Assembly (NCBI RefSeq): GCF_900101475.1
Contig: NZ_FMZV01000013.1
Coordinates: 86,352-150,351, forward strand
Source of the DNA: Ruegeria marina
Lineage (GTDB): Bacteria; Pseudomonadota; Alphaproteobacteria; Rhodobacterales; Rhodobacteraceae
Direction: 5' to 3'
Length of the DNA stretch: 64,000 bases
Every line of letters begins with the position of its first letter. Position 1 is the stretch's first letter. This document shows positions 17,136-25,506 of the stretch, in pieces. The position numbers were made by a program, and so were the translations under genes. Below the pieces are notes generated by a model. That model had not been told where the DNA came from, did no database searches, and saw only the letters and a program-made list of their open reading frames with translations.

Positions 17136-18137
17136 ATGATCGAAACCCCCTATCTGCTGTTTCTGGGCGATGCCCCCGACCAACTGGCCGCCAAGGTGGC
17201 GCAGGGCATCAAGGACTGGCGTCCCGAGAATGCCGTGGGCCAGTTCCGGATGGACGGCTGCAAGGCCGACCTGGGCCTGAAGGACATGGACCTTGTCGAG
17301 GCGCGCGAAGCCGGCGCCAAGACACTGGTGATCGGTGTTGCCAACCGGGGCGGCATGATCAGCCAGGACTGGAAGAAGGTACTGGTGATGGCGCTGGAAG
17401 AGGGGTTCGACCTCGCCTCTGGCCTGCACAACCTGTTGCGGGACGAGCCCGACTTGGTCGCCGTGGCCGAAGCCTGCGGCCGCAAGCTGCACGATGTGCG
17501 CATCCCCTCGGTCAAGTATCCGATCGCCAATGGCGTCAAGCGCAAGGGCAAGCGTTGCCTGGCCGTAGGCACCGACTGTTCGGTCGGCAAGATGTACACC
17601 GCGCTGGCCATGGATGCCGAAATGCGCGAACGCGGCATGAAGTCGACCTTCCGCGCGACCGGTCAGACCGGCATCCTGATCACCGGCGACGGCGTGCCTC
17701 TGGACGCGGTGATTGCCGATTTCATGGCCGGTTCCATCGAATGGCTGACACCGGACAATGACGAGGATCACTGGGATCTGATCGAAGGGCAGGGCAGCCT
17801 GTTCCACATCTCCTATTCCGGCGTGACGCTGGCGCTGGTGCATGGGGGGCAGCCGGATGCGCTGGTGCTGTGCCACGAACCGACCCGCGCCCATATGCGC
17901 GGCCTGCCGGGCTATCAGCTGCCGTCGCTGGAGGCGGTGCGCGATACCGCGCTGGCGCTGGCCAGGGTCGGCAACCCGGACTGCCAGGTGATCGGCGTAT
18001 CGGTCAATACCCAGCACATGAGCGAGGAAGAGGCGCGCGCCTATCTTGCCAAGGTCGAGGTCGACATGGGCCTGCCCGCGACCGATCCGTTCCGCTTTGG
18101 CGCTGGCAAGCTGGTGGACGCGCTGGCCGCCGTGTGA
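17136..18137 (+). CDS. dgcN: D-glutamate N-acetyltransferase DgcN (DUF1611)
   Basis: First enzyme of the DgcN-DgcA route for D-glutamate described in marine Proteobacteria, which acetylates D-Glu before racemisation of N-acetyl-glutamate. The 333-residue protein has the DUF1611 layout: an N-terminal Rossmann-like part (TLVIGVANRGG) and a P-loop-like GTDCSVGKMYTAL around residues 139-151. Then come FRATGQTGILITGDGVPLDA and the C-terminal EGQGSLFHISYSGVT. The ATG at 17136 (MIETPYLLF) has GGAG 9 bases upstream; a GTG 9 codons earlier is possible. dgcA follows after a palindromic repeat. Confidence 0.88.
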   Translation: MIETPYLLFLGDAPDQLAAKVAQGIKDWRPENAVGQFRMDGCKADLGLKDMDLVEAREAGAKTLVIGVANRGGMISQDWKKVLVMALEEGFDLASGLHNLLRDEPDLVAVAEACGRKLHDVRIPSVKYPIANGVKRKGKRCLAVGTDCSVGKMYTALAMDAEMRERGMKSTFRATGQTGILITGDGVPLDAVIADFMAGSIEWLTPDNDEDHWDLIEGQGSLFHISYSGVTLALVHGGQPDALVLCHEPTRAHMRGLPGYQLPSLEAVRDTALALARVGNPDCQVIGVSVNTQHMSEEEARAYLAKVEVDMGLPATDPFRFGAGKLVDALAAV

Positions 18138-18146
18138 TCTGAACGA

Positions 18147-18205
18147 CCCGCCGGAGGCCGACGAAAGGTGCCTCCGGCGGGAGTATTTGAGGCAAAGTGA
18201 AAAGG
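18147..18205 (+). repeat. Intergenic palindromic repeat, copy B (GGAGTATTT family)
   Basis: A perfect 12-bp stem CCCGCCGGAGGC / GCCTCCGGCGGG (18147-18158 with 18170-18181) runs straight into GAGTATTTGAGGC and AAAGTGAAAAGG. It sits between dgcN and dgcA, so it would lie inside their transcript and might dampen read-through. Shorter than copies A, C and D. Confidence 0.7.
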
Positions 18206-18215
18206 AACGGGCGGT

Positions 18216-19181
18216 ATGCAGATCGAGGTGACGCGCGACATTTTCCCGCTGGCGCAGGTGTTCACCATCTCGCGCGGGTCGCGGACCGAGGCCAAGGTTC
18301 TGACGGTGCGGGTGTCCGACGGCACTCATCAGGGCTGGGGCGAATGCGTTCCTTATGCCCGTTATGACGAGACACTGGAGTCTGTCGAGGCGCAGATCGC
18401 AGGACTGCCCGCAGATATCACCCGCGCCGGGTTGATGGATCTGCTGCCCGCAGGGGCCGCGCGCAATGCGGTTGACTGTGCGCTTTGGGATCTGGAATGC
18501 AAGCGCGCGGGCAAGCGGGCGTGGGAACTGGCGGGCCTGCCGGTTCCGGGGCCCGAGATCACCGCTTATACCCTGTCGCTCGACACGCCCGAGGCGATGC
18601 GGGCGCAGGCGCAGAAGAACGCACACCGGCCCTTGCTGAAGATCAAGCTGGGCACGCCCGACGACATGCCGCGGCTGGAAGCGGTGCGGGCGGGCGCGCC
18701 GGGTGCCAAGATCATCATCGACGCAAACGAGGGCTGGTCGGCCGAGGTCTATGCCGACCTGGCGCCGCATCTGGTGCGGCTGGGCGTGGCGCTGGTGGAA
18801 CAGCCGCTACCGGCCGGACAGGACGAGGCGCTGATCGGTATGAACCGTCCGGTACCCGTCTGTGCCGACGAGAGCTGCCATGATCGGGCCAGCCTGCCCA
18901 AGCTCAAGGGCAAGTATGACGTGGTCAACATCAAGCTGGACAAGACCGGCGGGTTGACCGAGGCGCTGGAACTGCGCCGCGCCGCCCTGGCCGAGGGCTA
19001 TGACATCATGGTGGGCTGCATGGTCGGCTCGTCTCTGGCCATGGCGCCCGCGACGCTGGTGGCGCAGGGCGCTCTTGTCACCGATCTAGATGGTCCGCTG
19101 TTGCTGGCCGAGGATCGCGAGACGCCGCTTGAATTCGATGCCGCTGGCGTGCATCCGCCCAGCGCGGCCCTCTGGGGCTGA
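18216..19181 (+). CDS. dgcA: N-acetyl-D-glutamate racemase DgcA (enolase-superfamily dipeptide epimerase type)
   Basis: Enolase-superfamily enzyme of 321 residues. In the DgcN-DgcA pathway it converts N-acetyl-D-Glu to N-acetyl-L-Glu, which a deacylase then opens. By sequence it falls with the Ala-Glu/dipeptide epimerases. All expected catalytic residues are visible: the KIK pair (Lys142/Lys144), metal ligands Asp169 (IIIDANEGW), Glu195 (VEQPLP) and Asp218 (CADES), and the second acid/base Lys240 in NIKLDKTGG. Its place right after dgcN, and not in a murein-peptide cluster, favours the glutamate role. A DUF6544 gene starts 12 bases later. Confidence 0.88.
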   Translation: MQIEVTRDIFPLAQVFTISRGSRTEAKVLTVRVSDGTHQGWGECVPYARYDETLESVEAQIAGLPADITRAGLMDLLPAGAARNAVDCALWDLECKRAGKRAWELAGLPVPGPEITAYTLSLDTPEAMRAQAQKNAHRPLLKIKLGTPDDMPRLEAVRAGAPGAKIIIDANEGWSAEVYADLAPHLVRLGVALVEQPLPAGQDEALIGMNRPVPVCADESCHDRASLPKLKGKYDVVNIKLDKTGGLTEALELRRAALAEGYDIMVGCMVGSSLAMAPATLVAQGALVTDLDGPLLLAEDRETPLEFDAAGVHPPSAALWG

Positions 19182-19193
19182 GGCGCGCGGGCA

Positions 19194-20042
19194 ATGGCGG
19201 CCTGGGCCATTGGACTGGCGGGCGCGTGTCTTGCCTGTCTGACTGCCCTGGCGCTGTGGCGCTGGCGTGACCTGCGCGCGGACCAGGACGAGGCGCTGCG
19301 CCTTGCGCGCTTTCAGCCTGCCGCGCCCGAACGGTTCGACCCGCAGATGGTGGATGGTCTGCCCGCGCCTGCACGCCGGTTCTTCCTCTGGGCTATTGCG
19401 CCCGGTGCCGAACTCTTCACCGTTGCCGAGTTGGAGATGCAGGGCCAGTTCGGCATGGGGGACAAGGCGCGCCCCGGCTACATGCCGATGACCGCCCGGC
19501 AGACCCTTGCCAGCCCGCAGGGCTTTGTCTGGGCCATGCGGGCCGGGCGCGGCCTGCGCCGGTTGTCGGGCTCGGATTCCGGCAGTTGGACCCGGTTCTG
19601 GCTGGCCGGGCTGGTGCCGGTCGCGCGCTATGGCGGCACGTCTGATCATCGCCGTTCGGCCTTTGGCCGCTATGCCGCCGAAGCGGTCATGTGGACACCG
19701 GCCGCGGTCCTGCCGCGACCGGGTGTTACCTGGACGGGCACTGACGAGAATGTGGCCCGCGTGACCATCGAACATCAGGGGATGAAGCAGGCGATAGACC
19801 TGACGGTGGATGCGTCGGGTGCGCCGGTGCAGATGGCCTTTACCCGCTGGAGCAATGCAAACCCCGAAGGCGTTTGGCGCGAACAGCCGTTTGGTGCCTT
19901 TCTTTCCAATGGCCAGGTTTTCTCAGGTATCCGCATCCCGACCCATGTCGAGGCGGGAAATCATTTCGGAACCGATGCCTGGTTCCCGTTTTTCATTGTC
20001 GATGTCACCGACCTGCGCTTTCCGCAGCTTGGTCGGACTTGA
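19194..20042 (+). CDS. DUF6544-family membrane-anchored protein
   Basis: A 282-residue protein that I match only to the DUF6544-type family. One N-terminal membrane segment (about 3-21), then a soluble domain starting RFDPQMVDGLPAPARRFF. A conserved-looking Trp-rich middle follows (GSDSGSWTRFWLAGLVPVAR), then a beta-rich C-terminal half with FGAFLSNGQVFSGIRIPTHVEAGNHFG. Function unknown. Its 12-base spacing to dgcA and 50 bases to dat make it part of the same transcript, but a role in D-amino-acid use is not shown. Confidence 0.72.
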   Translation: MAAWAIGLAGACLACLTALALWRWRDLRADQDEALRLARFQPAAPERFDPQMVDGLPAPARRFFLWAIAPGAELFTVAELEMQGQFGMGDKARPGYMPMTARQTLASPQGFVWAMRAGRGLRRLSGSDSGSWTRFWLAGLVPVARYGGTSDHRRSAFGRYAAEAVMWTPAAVLPRPGVTWTGTDENVARVTIEHQGMKQAIDLTVDASGAPVQMAFTRWSNANPEGVWREQPFGAFLSNGQVFSGIRIPTHVEAGNHFGTDAWFPFFIVDVTDLRFPQLGRT

Positions 20043-20092
20043 CGCAGACCCCTAATCGCCGCAAGAGGCGGCATGTCCCAAAGGAGCCACAC

Positions 20093-20953
20093 ATGACCCG
20101 TACCGTTTACGTTAATGGCGAATACCTGCCCGAGACCGAGGCCAAGGTTTCCATCTTCGACCGCGGCTTTCTGATGGCGGATGCGGTTTACGAGGTGACC
20201 AGCGTTCTGGATGGCAAGCTGATCGATTTCGAGGGCCACGCCGTGCGCCTCAAGCGGTCGCTGGACGAGCTGGACATGGCCGAACCCTGCACCAAGGAAG
20301 AGCTGCTGGAGATCCACCGCAAGCTGGTCGAGCTGAACGGTATCGACGAGGGACTGGTCTATCTCCAGGTCAGCCGTGGATCGGATGGCGACCGGGATTT
20401 CGTGTTCCCCTCGGCCGACACCCCGCCGACGCTGGTGTTGTTCACCCAGAACAAACCCGGCCTGGCCGACAGCCCGGCGGCGAAAAAAGGTGCCCGGATC
20501 ATTGCGATCGAGGATATCCGCTGGGGCCGTCGCGACATAAAGACGGTGCAGCTTCTCTACCCCTCGATGGGCAAGATGATGGCGAAAAAGGCGGGCTGCG
20601 ACGATGCCTGGATGATCGAGGACGGCTATGTGACCGAGGGCACCTCGAACAACGCCTATTTCGTCAAGGCGGGCAAGATCGTGACCCGGCCGCTGTCCAA
20701 CGACATCCTGCACGGGATCACCCGCAAGGCGGTCCTGCGGCTGGCGCAAGAGGCGCAGATGGAAATCGAGGAGCGGCTTTTCACCATCGACGAGGCCAAG
20801 CAGGCTGACGAAGCCTTCACCACCTCGGCCAGTGCCTTTGTCATGCCGGTGGTCGAGATCGACGGAGTTGCGCTGGGCGACGGCACGCCCGGCCCCATCG
20901 CGCGCCGGTTGCGCGAAATCTACCTGGACGAGGCGCGCAGAACGGCCATCTGA
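20093..20953 (+). CDS. dat: D-amino-acid transaminase
   Basis: PLP enzyme (fold type IV) that moves the amino group between D-alanine and 2-oxoglutarate, yielding or consuming D-glutamate. The 286-residue protein begins MTRTVYVNGEYLPETEAKVS and has the Schiff-base lysine in RRDIKTVQLL (Lys150). The class IV signature EGTSNNAYFV and the phosphate-binding NDILHGITRK follow. A strong ribosome-binding site (AAAGGAG) precedes this ATG, which rules out the longer frame. Placed after dgcN-dgcA, it could feed D-Glu into that route. A branched-chain transaminase is less likely given the spacing of the signature. Confidence 0.88.
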   Translation: MTRTVYVNGEYLPETEAKVSIFDRGFLMADAVYEVTSVLDGKLIDFEGHAVRLKRSLDELDMAEPCTKEELLEIHRKLVELNGIDEGLVYLQVSRGSDGDRDFVFPSADTPPTLVLFTQNKPGLADSPAAKKGARIIAIEDIRWGRRDIKTVQLLYPSMGKMMAKKAGCDDAWMIEDGYVTEGTSNNAYFVKAGKIVTRPLSNDILHGITRKAVLRLAQEAQMEIEERLFTIDEAKQADEAFTTSASAFVMPVVEIDGVALGDGTPGPIARRLREIYLDEARRTAI

Positions 20954-20994
20954 GCTGTCGGCCAGCAGGCGGTGTGCGGCGGCGAAGGCGTTTG

Positions 20995-21200
20995 ATGGAA
21001 AACCGCCTCGCCGCTGTTTCCATTGCCGATGCCTTTGGCGCTACAGATGCATTTGCAGGCGACGAGGACGCGGTCCATGTCCGCATCTGATCTGGTCGGG
21101 CATTCTGCGGGAAAGCGTCGAGCATGCGGGCAGCCCGGTCCTTGCCGAGTCGCACAACCTCGGTGAACGCATTGCACACGCGTGCCCCGCAGGATGGCGG
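20995..21200 (+). pseudogene. Frameshifted gene remnant of unknown family
   Basis: The 365-base gap between dat and the CoA-transferase holds a short protein-like reading. It starts at ATG 20995 (MENRLAAVSIADAFG...), runs 31 codons and stops at TGA 21088. The stop falls in a tandem 5-base duplication ATCTG-ATCTG (21085-21094). Removing one copy fuses VHVRI to WSGILRESVEHAGSP and on to LAESHNLGERIAHAC in one frame before similarity to plausible protein fades near 21200. I do not recognise the family. Confidence 0.4.
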
Positions 21201-21318
21201 CATGGGTGCAAAGGTTGGAAATTCGCCAATCCGGCCAGAAACGACGTCGGGATGACGCCCGCAGTCATGCCGCACGGCAGTCGTGCCGACAGGCTGGTCG
21301 CAGATCAGTGGAGATGCG

Positions 21319-22512
21319 ATGCGACCGTTCGAAAACATCCGGGTGCTTGACCTGACTCATGTGTTTGCGGGTCCATTCTGCACCTATCAACTGGCCGTGC
21401 TCGGAGCCGAAGTGATCAAGATCGAGCCGGTGGACCGGCCCGACATGACGCGTGCCGAAGGTTCGGATCCGGATCTGAACGCCGTTGGCATGGGGTTGAC
21501 GTTCCAGGCACAGGGGAGCGGAAAGCGGACCCTCGCGCTCGACCTGAAATCCGAGGCAGGGCGGGCGATCTTCGACCGGCTGGTGGCAACCGCGGATGTG
21601 GTGGTGCAGAATTACACCGCGAAGGCGGTCGCCGCGCTGGGGTTGGGATACGACAGGCTTGCCGTGCTGAAACCGGACCTCGTATATTGTGCAATCTCCG
21701 GGTTCGGTGCCACCGGGCCCAAGGCGGCGCATCCCGCCTATGACGTGGTGATTCAGGCTTTTACCGGCGTGATGGCCGCCAATGGCGAGGCCGACAGCCC
21801 GCCGGTGCGCATCGGTCCGGCGGTGATCGACTATGGCACCGGCGCGCAGGCCGCGCTGGCGATCTCGGCGGCATTGTTCGCGCGGGCGCAGACCGGGCTG
21901 GGGCGGCGGATCGACGTGGCCATGGCCGATTGCGCGCTGATGCTGATGAACTCCAGCACCTTCGCCACGCTGAACAGCGGCGCGGCCCCGCGCCCGCATG
22001 GAAACCGGGACCCCAAGCTGGCTGGCTATTCCGCCTATGAAACCGCCGAGGGAACGCTGATGATCGGCGCCTATACCAATATCCAGATGGCGAACCTGAT
22101 GCGGGCCATCGGTCAGCCCGAAATGGCGGCCGAGATCGAGACAACCCGGCGCGACGGGATCGGAGCGCGGCGGGACTGTGACGCGGCCTTGCTGGAGCAG
22201 GTTCTGAAAACCCGCTCTGCCGTTGAATGGGAAGAGATTCTGAACGCCTGTCACGTTCCTGCGGCGCGCATTCGGGACCTGAAACAGGCACTGGACGAGC
22301 CGCAATTCGCCGCCCGAGGCGTGGTGCAGGAACGGGGTGGACAACCGTTCACCGTCGCCGGATTTCTCTATGACCACGGCGGGCCGGAACTGACCGCCCT
22401 GCCTCGGAGGCATGGAGAGGACAGCCGGACGGTGCTGGCCGAATTGGGAATCTGTGCGGCGGAATTCGATGATCTCGCCGCAAAAGGCGTGGTGTTCAGC
22501 CCTTGTCGGTGA
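21319..22512 (+). CDS. CaiB/BaiF-type (class III) CoA-transferase
   Basis: Transfers CoA between carboxylic acids through an aspartyl-CoA thioester. The 397-residue protein begins MRPFENIRVLDLTHVFAGPF, the family N-terminus, and has ALDLKSEAGRAIFDRLVATADVVVQNYTAKAV. The probable nucleophile is Asp171 in IGPAVIDYGTG. Start at 21319 has GGAG 6 bases upstream. Substrate unknown. Its 3' end overlaps the convergent DUF1244 gene by 17 bases. Confidence 0.9.
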   Translation: MRPFENIRVLDLTHVFAGPFCTYQLAVLGAEVIKIEPVDRPDMTRAEGSDPDLNAVGMGLTFQAQGSGKRTLALDLKSEAGRAIFDRLVATADVVVQNYTAKAVAALGLGYDRLAVLKPDLVYCAISGFGATGPKAAHPAYDVVIQAFTGVMAANGEADSPPVRIGPAVIDYGTGAQAALAISAALFARAQTGLGRRIDVAMADCALMLMNSSTFATLNSGAAPRPHGNRDPKLAGYSAYETAEGTLMIGAYTNIQMANLMRAIGQPEMAAEIETTRRDGIGARRDCDAALLEQVLKTRSAVEWEEILNACHVPAARIRDLKQALDEPQFAARGVVQERGGQPFTVAGFLYDHGGPELTALPRRHGEDSRTVLAELGICAAEFDDLAAKGVVFSPCR

Positions 22513-22810
22513 CGTTTTCCTTGAATGCCACCTCGAAAGCCGCCTGTTTCTCGGCGCCGGCCTCGGTCTGGTGGTTGGCCTTCCACTCGTCCATGGTCAT
22601 GCCGTAGAAGATTTCGCGCGCCTCTTCCTTGCCCATCTCGATGCCCTTGGCATTGGCCGCTTCCTGATACCAGCGCGCCAGGCAGTTGCGGCAGAACCCC
22701 GCCATGTTCATCAGGTCGATGTTCTGCACATCGGTGCGGTCCTGCATCAGGTGCTGCTGCAGGCGGCGAAAGGCGGCGGCCTGCAGCTCGATCTCGGTTT
22801 GCTGATCCAT
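22496..22810 (-). CDS. DUF1244-family small protein
   Basis: A 104-residue protein of the DUF1244 family (RHS-like name absent; function unknown). It contains the highly conserved NMAGFCRNCLARWYQEAA with two Cys and GKEEAREIFYGMTMDEWK. The family is widespread and single-copy in alpha- and gammaproteobacteria. Start MDQQTEIELQ at 22810 chosen by similarity and by the purine-rich stretch upstream; the frame is open 14 codons farther. The stop lies inside the end of the convergent CoA-transferase gene. Confidence 0.88.
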   Translation of the reverse strand: MDQQTEIELQAAAFRRLQQHLMQDRTDVQNIDLMNMAGFCRNCLARWYQEAANAKGIEMGKEEAREIFYGMTMDEWKANHQTEAGAEKQAAFEVAFKENVTDKG

Positions 22811-22877
22811 GGGAAGTCTCCTTGACTGCTGCATCACAGGTAACAACCGCATCCGGTCCGGGCAAGCTTGCCGGCGC

Positions 22878-23615
22878 TCAAATTCCGCTGTCGAGAAGGG
22901 CGTGGTCCAGTATCGGAGCCAACCGTTCTGCCCAGGCGCGTTGCCCGTGGTGTTCGCCGATCAGGTCGTTGCGGATCTCGATCAGGGCGTTGGGGCGGTG
23001 GAAGGCGGTGCAATGCTTGTCGATCGCGTCGCCTGGCAGCACGCCGGTATAGGGTTCGTTGACCCCCACGCACAGATCGCCTTCGGCCTTCAGCCGTTCC
23101 ACCAGCGGGCGCGACAGGCGTTCGTCTTTGGTGTGCAGGATACCGATGTGCCACGGACGAGGGTCGCGTCCGCGCAATTGCCGGGTGAACGAATGCATCG
23201 ACACGATCACCGCGCCCGGCCGCGCCGCCAGCCGCGCCAGCGCGTCGTGATAGGGACGGTAGCACATGTTCAGCCGGCGCTCGCGCTCGGCCGCGTCCGC
23301 GTCCCGGTTTCCGGGGATGATCGAACCGTCGTAGAGCTTCATCAGCAGGGTGGGATCGTCCTCACCCCGGTTCGGGTCGATGACCAGACGCGAGAAATTG
23401 GCCGCGATGACGGGCGCGTCCAGCAACTCGCCCAGGTGGCGCGACACCTCGTAGGCGCCCACATCATAGGCGATGTGACGTTCCATGTCCTCGCGCGCCA
23501 GCCCCAGGTCGCCGCCACAGATGTCGGGGGGCACGATGTTGGTGGCGTGATCGCATGTGATCAGCCAGCGGGACGGGCGATCCTCGCCGTGTACGAAAAA
23601 CGGGGTGTATGTCAT
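22878..23615 (-). CDS. N-formylglutamate amidohydrolase family protein
   Basis: Predicted zinc amidase of the HutG/FGase superfamily, 245 residues. Visible motifs are WLITCDHATNIVPP (metal His), NFSRLVIDPNRGEDDPTL and VIVSMHSFTR with a second metal His. EIRNDLIG near the C-terminus carries the conserved Glu-x-Arg-Asn. No hut genes are adjacent, so the true substrate may be another N-acyl amino acid; with dgcN-dgcA 4 kb away an N-acyl-glutamate is an attractive but unproven idea. Divergent from pyk with 117 bases between. Confidence 0.85.
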   Translation of the reverse strand: MTYTPFFVHGEDRPSRWLITCDHATNIVPPDICGGDLGLAREDMERHIAYDVGAYEVSRHLGELLDAPVIAANFSRLVIDPNRGEDDPTLLMKLYDGSIIPGNRDADAAERERRLNMCYRPYHDALARLAARPGAVIVSMHSFTRQLRGRDPRPWHIGILHTKDERLSRPLVERLKAEGDLCVGVNEPYTGVLPGDAIDKHCTAFHRPNALIEIRNDLIGEHHGQRAWAERLAPILDHALLDSGI

Positions 23616-23732
23616 GGGCCTGTCATCCAGTTTGTCGCAGGTGTAGGGCAGTTGCCTGCAAAAGGGAATTGGGCCATAACGGGCCTGCCGACTGTTTGCG
23701 GTAACAATTTCAAGACGAGGGAGCGGTAGAAG

Positions 23733-25178
23733 ATGCGTCGCCTGAGAAAAGTGAAGATTGTGGCAACGCTGGGACCGGCGTCGGACACATACGAAACGAT
23801 CCGCGCCCTGCACGAGGCCGGTGCCGATGTGTTCCGCCTGAACATGAGCCACGGCACCCATGACGAGATTCGCGCCAAGCACGAGATCATCCGCCGGGTG
23901 GAAAAGGATCTCGACAGCCCGATCGCCATTCTGGCCGACCTTCAGGGTCCGAAACTGCGGGTCGGCGCCTTTGCCGACGGCTCGGAGGACCTGGCCGAAG
24001 GCGCCGCCTTCCGGCTCGATCTCGATCCGGCGCCGGGCGACGCGGCGCGAGTCTGCCTGCCGCATCCCGAGATTTTCCAGGCACTGGAAGCCGGGGCGCA
24101 TCTTCTGGTCAATGACGGCAAGATCCGGCTCAAGGTCGTGACCTGCGGCCCCGACTTCGCCGACTGTACCGTGATCACCGGTGGTACCATATCGAACCGC
24201 AAGGGGGTCAATGTGCCCGACGTGGTGTTGCCGCTGGCGGCGCTGTCCGAAAAGGACCGGAGTGATCTGGAATTTGCCTGTCAGCTTGGTGTCGACTGGC
24301 TGGCGCTCAGCTTCGTGCAGCGCGCCCGCGACGTGTTCGAGGCGCGCACGCTGGCCGATGGCCGCGCCGCGATCCTGTCCAAGATCGAGAAACCCGCCGC
24401 GGTCGAGGATTTCGATGCCATCCTCGATGCCTCGGACGGGATCATGGTGGCGCGCGGAGACCTTGGGGTGGAGCTGCCTGTCGCTGCCGTGCCGCCGATT
24501 CAGAAACGGCTGGTGCGTCGCTGCCGCGCCGCCGCCAAGCCGGTGATCGTCGCCACCCAAATGCTGGAAAGCATGATCGAAAGCCCGATGCCCACCCGCG
24601 CCGAGGTCTCGGACGTAGCCACCGCCATTTACGAGGGCACCGACGCCATCATGCTCAGCGCCGAATCCGCGGCAGGCCAGTACCCGGTCGAAGCGGTTCG
24701 GACCATGGACAAGGTCGCCATCGAGGTCGAGGCCGATCCGACCTATACCCAGATTACTGCCGCCTCGCGCACCGCCAAGGGCACCACCGTCGCCGACGGG
24801 ATCGTCGCGGCCGCGCGCGAGATTGCGGAAAAGACAGATATCAAGGCGATCTGCTGTTTCACCCAGTCCGGCACCACCGCGCTGCTGACCGCGCGCGAGC
24901 GCCCCGGTGTGCCGATCATCGCGATGACCGCGCTGTTGGCCACGGCCCGCAGGCTCTGCCTCAGCTGGGGGTGTCATTGCGTGATCACACCCGAACTGGA
25001 ACGGTTCAAGGGTGCCGTGGTCAATGCCGCGCGGGCGGCCCGCGCGGGTGGCTTCGCAACGGAAAAGGACCAGATCGTCGTGACTGCCGGTGTGCCCTTC
25101 AATGTGCCGGGCACCACGAACATCCTGCGTGTCGCCCCCTGTGACGAGCGTTTGATCTACAACACCGACCCGGGTTAA
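23733..25178 (+). CDS. pyk: Pyruvate kinase
   Basis: Catalyses phosphoenolpyruvate plus ADP to pyruvate plus ATP, the last step of glycolysis. The 481-residue protein has the full A-B-C domain layout: RRLRKVKIVATLGPAS at the N-terminus, NMSHGTHDE, the signature ILSKIEKPAAVEDFDAI and the metal site GIMVARGDLGVEL. The AMLESMIESPMPTRAEVSD loop and a complete C-terminal domain follow. Start at ATG 23733 with AGGGAGCGG upstream. A small membrane-protein gene follows after 28 bases. Confidence 0.96.
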   Translation: MRRLRKVKIVATLGPASDTYETIRALHEAGADVFRLNMSHGTHDEIRAKHEIIRRVEKDLDSPIAILADLQGPKLRVGAFADGSEDLAEGAAFRLDLDPAPGDAARVCLPHPEIFQALEAGAHLLVNDGKIRLKVVTCGPDFADCTVITGGTISNRKGVNVPDVVLPLAALSEKDRSDLEFACQLGVDWLALSFVQRARDVFEARTLADGRAAILSKIEKPAAVEDFDAILDASDGIMVARGDLGVELPVAAVPPIQKRLVRRCRAAAKPVIVATQMLESMIESPMPTRAEVSDVATAIYEGTDAIMLSAESAAGQYPVEAVRTMDKVAIEVEADPTYTQITAASRTAKGTTVADGIVAAAREIAEKTDIKAICCFTQSGTTALLTARERPGVPIIAMTALLATARRLCLSWGCHCVITPELERFKGAVVNAARAARAGGFATEKDQIVVTAGVPFNVPGTTNILRVAPCDERLIYNTDPG

Positions 25179-25206
25179 CCTTCTGCGGAGGGCACGGAGA
25201 AGCAGC

Positions 25207-25431
25207 ATGGACCCAGATACGGTTTTTGTCATTGGTCTGGTACTTGCTGCATTTTCCATACCAGCCGGGGTGTCGGCCTACAGCGAAAGCCGGCGCCCGG
25301 TTTCAGGGATGGTTTCGCTGGTCGTTTCCGGCTGCATGATGGTCTATGCCAGCCGCCTGCGCCCCGGCGGCTACGCGCTGGCAGACATTCCCGAGGTCTT
25401 CTTTGGCGTCGTTGCCCGGATGATACCGTGA
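25207..25431 (+). CDS. Small two-helix membrane protein, unknown
   Basis: A 74-residue protein with two likely membrane segments (about 5-23 and 33-49) joined by a short basic loop SESRRPV. It starts 28 bases after pyk with GGAG upstream and ends before murA, so it is probably in the pyk transcript. Nothing in the sequence indicates a function, but the hydrophobicity pattern and codon use are those of a real gene. Confidence 0.65.
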   Translation: MDPDTVFVIGLVLAAFSIPAGVSAYSESRRPVSGMVSLVVSGCMMVYASRLRPGGYALADIPEVFFGVVARMIP

Positions 25432-25506
25432 ATTGGATATCGGACGTCTTTTCACCCGGCGACGCGCCTGCTAGGGCAGTCGGAGAACTAGGCAGGAGCA
25501 CAAGGC

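Noticed and set aside
17118..18770. 550-codon frame antisense to dgcN and dgcA
   Set aside because: Shadow composition; both plus-strand genes have catalytic residues in place.
22878..25259. 793-codon minus-strand open frame
   Set aside because: Only the last 245 codons (from 23615) are the amidohydrolase; the upstream 548 codons are antisense to pyk, with Arg/Gly/His-rich composition typical of GC-rich shadow frames.
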